Assembly (NCBI GenBank): GCA_030622775.1
Contig: JAUXFS010000092.1
Location: 1 to 6,960 of the forward strand
Source: Rhodospirillales bacterium
Lineage (GTDB): Bacteria > Pseudomonadota > Alphaproteobacteria > Rhodospirillales > Defluviicoccaceae
Length of the DNA stretch: 6,960 nt
Direction of reading: 5' to 3'
In this document: positions 1 through 4,885 of the stretch, in pieces
Numbering within the stretch: the first letter of the stretch is position 1
How the letters are laid out: every line of letters begins with the position of its first letter
Notes under the pieces: generated by a model
Database searches by the model: none
What the model was told of the DNA's origin: nothing
Seen by the model: only the letters and a program-made list of their open reading frames with translations
Position numbers and translations under genes: made by a program

Positions 1-157
1 CGCGTTCGCCGGCTTCCACGCTGGCCTCGCCGCTTCCGTCCATGAGCCCCTTGAAATCGGGATTGCCGAATTCGGTGTAGAAGCCGTAGATCAGCAGCAC
101 GAAGCCGATAACGATCAGAATGCCGAGCCCCACGACCAAGCCCTTGAGTGCCTGCAT
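1..157 (-). CDS. Small single-pass membrane protein, DUF6476-like, N-terminal part only
   Basis: Reading the minus strand from the ATG at 157-155 gives 52 residues without a stop before the window edge, so the C-terminus is missing. The protein starts MQALKGLVVGLGIL. One hydrophobic helix (about residues 7-27) follows a short lysine-containing N-terminus, and a polar, acidic, glycine-rich stretch comes after it. That fits a membrane-anchored protein with one N-terminal helix. A small protein of this architecture (DUF6476, from memory) commonly lies divergent from rluD in alphaproteobacteria, which is why I suggest that family; its function is not known to me. The start lies only 24 bases from the rluD ATG on the other strand. 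No strong Shine-Dalgarno sequence precedes it; a GAGA about 15 bases upstream is the nearest purine run. That the ORF is a real gene is likely from the clean membrane helix and context; the family name is less certain. Confidence 0.6.
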   Translation of the reverse strand, partial: MQALKGLVVGLGILIVIGFVLLIYGFYTEFGNPDFKGLMDGSGEASVEAGER

Positions 158-181
158 GTTTTTCGTTCAATCTCTGTTGTG

Positions 182-1150
182 ATGTCCGTAACCACTTACA
201 CCGTGACGGTTGCCGAGGACAAGACCGGCTCGCGACTCGACCGGCTGCTCGCCGACGCCCTGCCGGCACTCTCTCGCACCCGGTTGAAGGCGCTGATCGA
301 AGGCGGGCGGGTCGATGCCCCCGGTTGCGGGCCGGTTGTCGATCCCTCCCGCCGGGTTCGCGGCGGCGAGTCCTACACGGTCGCCGTGCCGGCGGCGGCG
401 CCGGCGATCCCGGAACCGCAGCCGATGCCGCTCGACATCGTGTTCGAGGACGGCCATCTGGTCGTCGTCGACAAACCGGCGGGACTGGTGGTCCATCCGG
501 GCGCCGGAAACCCCGACGGAACGCTGGTCAACGGGCTGTTGGCCCGGGGCGCCGGCGGCCTCTCCGCCATCGGCGGGAGCGGGCGCCCCGGCATTGTCCA
601 TCGCCTCGACAAGGATACCAGCGGCCTGATCGTCGTGGCGAAGACCGATGCCGCTCATCTCGCCCTGGTCCGGCAGTTCGCCGAGCACAGCGTCGAGCGG
701 GCCTATTTTGCCGTCGTCTGGGGAGTTCCCCGTCCACGGCACGGCCAGGTGACCGGCGCGATCGGCCGCAGCGCGGCCAACCGAAAAAAGATGGCGGTGG
801 TGGCACGGGGGGGGAAACCGGCGTTGACCCGCTACCGGGTGCTCAGGACCTTCGGCGACGTCGCCAGCCTGATCGAATGCCGGCCGGCAACCGGGCGGAC
901 TCATCAGATCCGCGTCCACATGGCGACGTCGGGTCACCCGTTGCTGGGCGATCCCGTGTACGGCCAGGGGCAGCGTCATGCGCGCGCCCTACCGGAATCG
1001 GTGCGCCCCTCGGTCGCGGCCTTCAACCGCCAAGCACTTCACGCCTATTTGATAGGGTTTACCCACCCGGAGGACGATGAAAGGCTCACCTTTCGATCAG
1101 ATTTACCTCAGGATATTAATGAGTTAATCGGTATTTTAGACCGCGTGTAA
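182..1150 (+). CDS. rluD: 23S rRNA pseudouridine synthase, RluD/RluA family with S4 domain
   Basis: The 322-residue product isomerises uridines in 23S rRNA to pseudouridine. In the RluD family the targets are the helix 69 uridines (1911, 1915 and 1917 in E. coli numbering), modified late in large-subunit assembly. An N-terminal S4 RNA-binding domain covers about residues 14-75 (SRLDRLL, then a KALIEGG-like helix and strand). The catalytic domain follows from about residue 83, with the signature HRLDKDTSGL at 140-149, in which Asp143 is the expected catalytic residue. Further family motifs are VVDKPAGLVVHPG (95-107), NRKKMAVV (200-207) and GRTHQIRVH (238-246). The length is normal for the family. 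I chose the ATG at 182; a GTG directly before it (179) is in frame and could serve instead. Neither has a clear ribosome-binding site. The RluD subgroup is inferred from the S4 domain and overall likeness; RluC is the main alternative. The last 70 bases are unusually AT-rich and carry the rpoH promoter. Confidence 0.93.
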   Translation: MSVTTYTVTVAEDKTGSRLDRLLADALPALSRTRLKALIEGGRVDAPGCGPVVDPSRRVRGGESYTVAVPAAAPAIPEPQPMPLDIVFEDGHLVVVDKPAGLVVHPGAGNPDGTLVNGLLARGAGGLSAIGGSGRPGIVHRLDKDTSGLIVVAKTDAAHLALVRQFAEHSVERAYFAVVWGVPRPRHGQVTGAIGRSAANRKKMAVVARGGKPALTRYRVLRTFGDVASLIECRPATGRTHQIRVHMATSGHPLLGDPVYGQGQRHARALPESVRPSVAAFNRQALHAYLIGFTHPEDDERLTFRSDLPQDINELIGILDRV

Positions 1151-1163
1151 CTAACCCTATACT
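1135..1163 (+). promoter_or_regulatory. Predicted sigma70-type promoter for rpoH
   Basis: TTTAGA (1135-1140, four of six matches to TTGACA) and TATACT (1158-1163, five of six to TATAAT) are separated by exactly 17 bases. The site lies in a marked AT-rich dip in otherwise GC-rich DNA. Its -35 element sits inside the last codons of rluD. Transcription would start near 1170, leaving a leader of about 100 bases before the rpoH ATG. CCCTATAC (1155-1162) also resembles the -10 element of heat-shock sigma factors, so autoregulation is conceivable, but I see no matching CTTGAA-type -35 at the right distance. This is prediction from consensus only. Confidence 0.5.
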
Positions 1164-1216
1164 GGAGTTCGGCACTAGGTTAATCTTGTTCATCTGAGTT
1201 AGGGAACACAGGATAA

Positions 1217-1264
1217 AGCGCCGATAGAGCGCTATGAGCTTTGGGCGGAAAGCCTGGGAGCAGG
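1217..1264 (+). promoter_or_regulatory. rpoH leader with three short hairpins, the last touching the ribosome-binding site
   Basis: Three small stems can be drawn in a row in the predicted rpoH leader. The first is AGCGC/GCGCT (1217-1221 with 1229-1233, seven-base loop). The second is GCTTT/AAAGC (1238-1242 with 1249-1253, six-base loop). The third is CCTG/CAGG (1253-1256 with 1261-1264, loop GGAG), which occupies the first half of the Shine-Dalgarno sequence; it shares only base 1253 with the second. Such weak stems could melt with temperature and modulate translation. RNA thermosensing is established for E. coli rpoH, but there the structure is different and involves the coding region. Function here is inference. 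Confidence 0.3.
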
Positions 1265-1268
1265 AGGT
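1262..1268 (+). promoter_or_regulatory. Strong ribosome-binding site that fixes the rpoH start
   Basis: AGGAGGT ends five bases before the ATG at 1274 and is the best Shine-Dalgarno match in the window. It selects this ATG over the in-frame upstream codon at 1241, which would add 11 residues (MGGKPGSRRSA) that are not expected in the RpoH family. Confidence 0.85.
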
Positions 1269-1273
1269 CAGCC

Positions 1274-2158
1274 ATGCCGGCAGCCGCGTTCGAACTGGAC
1301 ATATCACCCGATCGCAACCTTTCTCGCTATCTCCAGCGGATTCGGAAGTATCCGATGCTGGAGCCCGGCGAGGAGTACGCGCTCGCCCGGCGTTGGGCGG
1401 ACGAGGGCGACGTCGATAGCGCGCACAAGCTGGTGACCAGTCATCTGCGCCTGGTCGCCAAGATCGCCATGGGATACCGGGGGTACGGGCTGCCTCTGGG
1501 CGAGCTGATCTCCGAAGGCAACGTGGGCATGATGCAAGCGGTGATGCGGTTCGATCCCTATCGCGGGTTCCGTCTCGCCACGTATGCGATGTGGTGGATC
1601 CGAGCCGCCATCCAGGAGTACATTCTGCACTCGTGGTCGTTGGTCAAGATGGGCACCACGGCGGCGCAGAAGAAGCTGTTTTTCAATCTGCGCAAGCTGA
1701 AGGGACAGATGCAGGCCTTCGACGACGGGGACCTCTCGCCCGAACACGTGGGCACCATCGCGTCCCGGCTCAAAGTGTCCGAGACCGAGGTGACCAACAT
1801 GAACCGCCGGATCTCCAGCCCGGACGCCTCCCTCAACGCTCCGTTGCGCGAGGAAAGCGATGGCGAGTGGCAGGACTGGCTGGTCGACCAGGGAGAGAGC
1901 CAGGAGATCCGGTTGGCGGATCACCAGGAGTTCCATGGCCGTAGCAGGCTGCTCGCGGGAGCGTTGAAGACGCTCTCCGACCGGGAGCGTCAAATCATCT
2001 CCGAGCGGCGACTGAAGGATAACCCGACAACCCTCGAGCACCTGAGTCGTCGTTACGGCATCTCCCGTGAGCGGGTCCGTCAGATCGAAGTGCGCGCGTT
2101 CGAAAAGCTGCAGAAATCGGTACGAAACGCGGTTATCGAGCAGCGGATCGCCTGCTGA
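1274..2158 (+). CDS. rpoH: RNA polymerase heat-shock sigma factor RpoH (sigma32)
   Basis: The 294-residue product is a group 3 sigma70-family factor that directs RNA polymerase to heat-shock promoters (chaperones, proteases). Region 1.2/2.1 begins near residue 12 (NLSRYLQRI). Regions 2.2-2.4 run over about 51-128 and include HLRLVAKIA (57-65), the core-binding ELISEGNVGMMQAV (77-90) and promoter-melting TYAMWWIRAAIQEYI (103-117). The diagnostic RpoH box QKKLFFNLR is at 132-140; it separates RpoH from housekeeping sigma factors. Region 4.2 (about 252-282) has a helix-turn-helix with TLEHLSRRYGISRERVRQIE. The length is typical of RpoH. The start is fixed by AGGAGGT five bases upstream. The gene follows rluD in the same direction with 123 bases between them and has its own probable promoter. 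It converges on a minus-strand gene 62 bases beyond its stop. Many alphaproteobacteria have two rpoH copies; which one this is cannot be told. Confidence 0.97.
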   Translation: MPAAAFELDISPDRNLSRYLQRIRKYPMLEPGEEYALARRWADEGDVDSAHKLVTSHLRLVAKIAMGYRGYGLPLGELISEGNVGMMQAVMRFDPYRGFRLATYAMWWIRAAIQEYILHSWSLVKMGTTAAQKKLFFNLRKLKGQMQAFDDGDLSPEHVGTIASRLKVSETEVTNMNRRISSPDASLNAPLREESDGEWQDWLVDQGESQEIRLADHQEFHGRSRLLAGALKTLSDRERQIISERRLKDNPTTLEHLSRRYGISRERVRQIEVRAFEKLQKSVRNAVIEQRIAC

Positions 2159-2160
2159 CG

Positions 2161-2177
2161 CCAACGCAGGTTGGTAT
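2161..2177. repeat. 16-base direct repeat with dyad symmetry, copy 1 (after rpoH)
   Basis: Bases 2162-2177 (CAACGCAGGTTGGTAT) recur exactly at 4810-4825 in the same orientation. The copy starts three bases after the rpoH stop codon. With 2161 included it forms CCAAC-gcag-GTTGG, a five-base-pair hairpin with a four-base loop (six pairs if the G:T between 2160 and 2175 is counted). No T-run follows on either strand, so it is not a textbook intrinsic terminator. It may be one border of an inserted cassette, a dispersed palindromic element, or a protein or RNA-processing site. Confidence 0.7.
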
Positions 2178-2187
2178 GACCCGGTCT

Positions 2188-2215
2188 CCCCGGAAAAGGG
2201 GCCGGCCCCGCCGGC
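2188..2215. terminator. GC-rich hairpin cluster between convergent genes, possible bidirectional terminator
   Basis: The 62-base gap between the rpoH stop and the stop of the facing gene contains overlapping inverted repeats. They are CCCC-ggaaaa-GGGG (2188-2201), the perfect 12-base palindrome GGGGCCGGCCCC (2198-2209), and GCCGG-ccccg-CCGGC (2201-2215). Only some of these can form at the same time. No T-tract follows on either strand, so factor-independent termination is doubtful; the stems might instead stabilise 3' ends. The call rests on position and symmetry. Confidence 0.35.
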
Positions 2216-2220
2216 AGGCC

Positions 2221-2709
2221 CTACTCCGCGACTTTCCCGCTCCATTGTTTGATGAGCCGTTCCTGATCGGCCTTCAACTCAGCGACGCGCCGTTCGGCGA
2301 TGACCTTCCGCACCGCCCCGACCGCCGACGGCAAGGAGAGGAACAGCATCCAACCGCACGCGGCGCCACCGTACATGACGGCCAAGGCGAGCGCGTCGGT
2401 AAGGATTTCCATGGCCGCCCCGATGCCGTCTCCGGCAGACCACACGGGCAAAAGGTAAGGCAACACGCCGGCAAGGTTCAGGCAGCCAACGCTGTAAGCC
2501 GCTGCTTTGTCCACCGATCGATCGACGGTCCAAACGACGATCGCCGGCAGCAGGCCGAAGACCGCCACCATCAAGGTCGGCGGCGAAAGAAACAACAGGC
2601 CGAGGAACGGAACAACCAACAACAGGGGTAGCCAGGATGGTACCCCGCGAGCACCGAATGCTTGCGGCTGTCCGACCGCGTATTGTTTTGTCGTTGACGA
2701 ACCCAACAC
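2221..2709 (-). CDS. Hypothetical four-helix membrane protein, partner of the upstream pseudokinase
   Basis: I do not recognise the family. The 162-residue product has four predicted membrane segments at about 26-42, 44-62, 72-90 and 102-126. A polar N-terminus of 25 residues precedes them. A charged C-terminal helix follows (about 133-158, with VRKVIAERRVAELKADQERL), which probably lies in the cytoplasm and may form a coiled coil. The loop after the second helix carries WTVDRSVDKAA. There is no signal peptide or recognisable catalytic motif. The start is GTG at 2709-2707, eleven bases after the stop of the pseudokinase gene; the next codon, TTG, is an alternative, and no clear ribosome-binding site precedes either, so translational coupling is likely. 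The tight spacing suggests both proteins work in the same membrane complex. It converges on rpoH. That it is a real gene follows from the membrane pattern and operon position; function is unknown. Confidence 0.75.
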   Translation of the reverse strand: MLGSSTTKQYAVGQPQAFGARGVPSWLPLLLVVPFLGLLFLSPPTLMVAVFGLLPAIVVWTVDRSVDKAAAYSVGCLNLAGVLPYLLPVWSAGDGIGAAMEILTDALALAVMYGGAACGWMLFLSLPSAVGAVRKVIAERRVAELKADQERLIKQWSGKVAE

Positions 2710-2720
2710 GACGCCCGCGG

Positions 2721-4760
2721 CTAGACCAGGCGAACCAGCAGGGTCGCGGCGATGACGATCATCGAGATGATCGCCGATGCGGTAGCCGCGGCCCGGCGGC
2801 CCAACCGACGGGAGGATTGGAGAAGCCGCTCTTCACCATTTTCGATGTCGTCAATCTCCGTTTTGGCCGCGGCGAAGGCGGCAACGGCGGCGGCAAACCC
2901 CTGTTCGTCGGATTGGCGTTTCGCGGGGTTGTCGACCAGGTCGTAGAGGGCGGGCAGACTCCCCTGGCTGGCCTTCCGGCCGATCTCCTGTTCGATCTCC
3001 CTGCGCGTGGAGACGCTGTGATAGGTCTCGATCACCGGACCGAGCAAAGCGCCAACCCAGTTGGCGAGCGCAAAGACCGGTGGCGTCCTCAACCGCCACT
3101 GCAGCAAAGCCAGCAGCCCCAGCATGCCGGCCAGCGATATTCCCGCCCTGGGATCGGCAAGCGCCGTGAGATGGGGACCGCTGTCATGACGGAACCGAGC
3201 CGCGACAAAGGCGGCCACGTGCCGGTCGACGAGCTTCGCGCCCGGGTCGGCCCCGTCCGCGGCCGCGTCGAGGGCGGGAAGCAGGTCGATGACATCGGCG
3301 ACATGCTCCGTTTTCAGGTGCGGACTTTGACACGGAAAGCCGGGGTTGGTCTCGTAAAGACAGCGCTCCAGCCCGTAGCCTGTTTCCGCGCGCTGAACGT
3401 ACGCGCCGAGCCGCGAAAAACGCTGCTGAAGGGTGCCGATCCGAAGGTCGGGATTGTCTTGAGCCGCCGACCACAGGGCCGGAAGACCGTGGGCCAGGAT
3501 CTCCGCTGGGGTCTGGCCGTCGCCCCCGGCCAGCCAAGAAACGGCCAGCGCCGGACCAAAACCGTCGACCATGAACGAGAATCCCTTGTAACGGATCGGC
3601 GCCTCGGGATCGAGCAGGATCGAGATCTCGGCGACGAGCAGGTCTTCGCTGCCGCGCATCCGGTCCTGGCGAACGCGGTCCGTGGCCGCGGTCTTGGAGA
3701 CCGATTTGGCAAGCTCGGGGGCGGCGATTCCACGCCGCAGCCAATGTTCCAACTGACCGTCCCGGATCACCTTCGCCGCGTCGCGAACATTCCGGGTAAA
3801 CGCGTGGGCGAGCGTCCTCGGCCGGTAGTGATCCAGACCCGCGAACGGAAAGCACAAAGTCGCCTTCCGACGCGCCCTCCGTTGCGGCGGCGTCGGTCTC
3901 CGGCCGTCCAGCCAGAGCTCCAGTTCATCCAGTCCCCAGCGTTCCTCCGGATTGTCGTTGAGCATGCCGCGCAGCGGTTCGACCAGGGCAATCGGAATGC
4001 GCATGCTCTTGCAGAGGGTCGCGTAGGTGCCGTTTTCGATCCTCGACGCGAGCAGATCCTCGTCGCCGATCTCCGCGACGGGGCTGTATCCCGGCAGCAA
4101 CAACACCAGGGTGGCCCCGAGCGCGTAAAGGTCGTCACACACCCCACCCTCGCCACGGCCGGCCGGCGAAGCCATCGTGCGTTCCAGGGGCTCCAGGAGC
4201 GGTGGTTGGTAAAAACCGGCGGGCGCGGTGACGCAGTCGCCCATCACCAGGATCTCTCTCGCCTCGTCGACAAAGAACAGGTTGTCGGGTCGGATCGCAC
4301 GGTGGGTCGGTCCGAGCCTCTCCAGTGCCCGCAAACCCGCCGCCAGGGGCTCGATGACCCGCCGCGGAAGGTCGTGGTGGGAGATTGCGGTGTCCTTGCG
4401 GACCCGAGTGTCGGCGAGCGAGCCGCCGCGGGGGCGTTCGTAGACGACGGCCACGCACCGTCTTTCCAGTGCTGGCCAGTAGACGGGTCCCCAATCGACC
4501 GGCGACATCACGCCGGGAAAATTGGCGCCCTTGAGCAGCGAGGCGGTTTCGCTGCGTATCGGCAGCTCGGAGGTGCAGATCAGCGCGAACAGATCGCGTT
4601 CCGAATCCCGCCGGTCCCGGGCAATGAAAGCTTTGGCGGACGGCCTGTCCAGATCGACGAGAGGCGCCGACGGATCGATATCGAAGCGCTGGCGCAGCAA
4701 TGGCGGCTTGTCGGCGGCTTTCGCCGGGACGCCGTTCTCTTCTGCGTTTGCCTCTGCCAT
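2721..4760 (-). CDS. Tail-anchored protein with degenerate protein-kinase-like domain (pseudokinase)
   Basis: The 679-residue product has a kinase-like fold at about residues 40-288. The C-lobe landmarks are visible: HRAIRPDN (153-160) at the catalytic loop, VMGDCV (172-177) at the DFG site, DDLYALG (209-215) matching the usual DxYxLG helix, and NDNPEERW (268-275) with the late-lobe arginine. Key residues are missing: the HRD aspartate is Ala155, DFG reads D-C-V, no glycine-rich loop is apparent, and no VAIK-type lysine is visible around LFALIC (57-62). It is therefore probably a pseudokinase that binds a partner or ligand rather than phosphorylating. A further 350 residues of unknown fold follow, including AHAF...LEHWLRR (318-343) and hydrophobic stretches at 541-554 and 562-576. 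A C-terminal helix (657-676) ends three residues before the stop and would anchor it with the bulk in the cytoplasm. The ATG at 4760 has AGGA ten bases upstream. The gene is followed after 11 bases by a four-helix membrane protein. Base composition resembles its neighbours. Confidence 0.85.
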   Translation of the reverse strand: MAEANAEENGVPAKAADKPPLLRQRFDIDPSAPLVDLDRPSAKAFIARDRRDSERDLFALICTSELPIRSETASLLKGANFPGVMSPVDWGPVYWPALERRCVAVVYERPRGGSLADTRVRKDTAISHHDLPRRVIEPLAAGLRALERLGPTHRAIRPDNLFFVDEAREILVMGDCVTAPAGFYQPPLLEPLERTMASPAGRGEGGVCDDLYALGATLVLLLPGYSPVAEIGDEDLLASRIENGTYATLCKSMRIPIALVEPLRGMLNDNPEERWGLDELELWLDGRRPTPPQRRARRKATLCFPFAGLDHYRPRTLAHAFTRNVRDAAKVIRDGQLEHWLRRGIAAPELAKSVSKTAATDRVRQDRMRGSEDLLVAEISILLDPEAPIRYKGFSFMVDGFGPALAVSWLAGGDGQTPAEILAHGLPALWSAAQDNPDLRIGTLQQRFSRLGAYVQRAETGYGLERCLYETNPGFPCQSPHLKTEHVADVIDLLPALDAAADGADPGAKLVDRHVAAFVAARFRHDSGPHLTALADPRAGISLAGMLGLLALLQWRLRTPPVFALANWVGALLGPVIETYHSVSTRREIEQEIGRKASQGSLPALYDLVDNPAKRQSDEQGFAAAVAAFAAAKTEIDDIENGEERLLQSSRRLGRRAAATASAIISMIVIAATLLVRLV

Positions 4761-4805
4761 CGCCGCCGTTTCCTGCCGCCGGGCCGACGCTGGCCGGCTC
4801 GTTTA

Positions 4806-4825
4806 ATATCAACGCAGGTTGGTAT
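4806..4825. repeat. 16-base direct repeat with dyad symmetry, copy 2 (upstream of pseudokinase gene)
   Basis: Bases 4810-4825 are identical to 2162-2177. Here the dyad is longer: ATATCAAC-gcag-GTTGGTAT (4806-4813 with 4818-4825) gives eight pairs, one of them G:T. The flanks are AT-rich, in contrast to copy 1. Read on the minus strand, the element lies about 60 bases after the purA stop and about 45 bases before the pseudokinase ATG. It could therefore belong to the purA 3' end, to the promoter region of the pseudokinase gene, or be a border of an inserted cassette. Weak -10-like sequence (TATTAA on the minus strand, at 4802-4807) overlaps its edge, but I see no convincing -35. Confidence 0.7.
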
Positions 4826-4827
4826 AA

Positions 4828-4847
4828 GGCAGCTTAGCGGCTTTGCC
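4828..4847 (-). terminator. Possible weak terminator hairpin downstream of purA
   Basis: On the minus strand GGC-aa-AGC pairs with GCT-GCC across the six-base loop CGCTAA, giving six pairs interrupted by a two-base bulge. It starts about 40 bases after the purA stop and is followed by TTATA rather than a run of T. It immediately precedes the 16-base repeat, so the two stems might act together. Weak evidence, based on position and pairing. Confidence 0.25.
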
Positions 4848-4885
4848 ATTTCCAAAGAATTAAGGGCGCGGTCTTCGTCCGGCGA

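Noticed and set aside
148..1080. Long frames overlapping rluD on both strands
   Set aside because: Arg/Pro/Gly-rich translations in the other frames of a clear rluD; no independent support.
1304..2245. A 313-codon open frame on the minus strand opposite rpoH
   Set aside because: It overlaps the whole of a textbook rpoH and has no motif or plausible start signal; a shadow of GC-rich coding sequence.
4201..4215. Possible third copy of the repeat (GGTTGGTAA)
   Set aside because: Only about eight bases match the right half of the 16-mer, the left half is absent, and it lies within coding sequence.
2159..4825. Transposon or insertion sequence bounded by the 16-base repeats
   Set aside because: No transposase, integrase or resolvase lies between the repeats, there are no terminal inverted repeats, and 16 bases is long for a target duplication. 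Kept only as a general cassette hypothesis.
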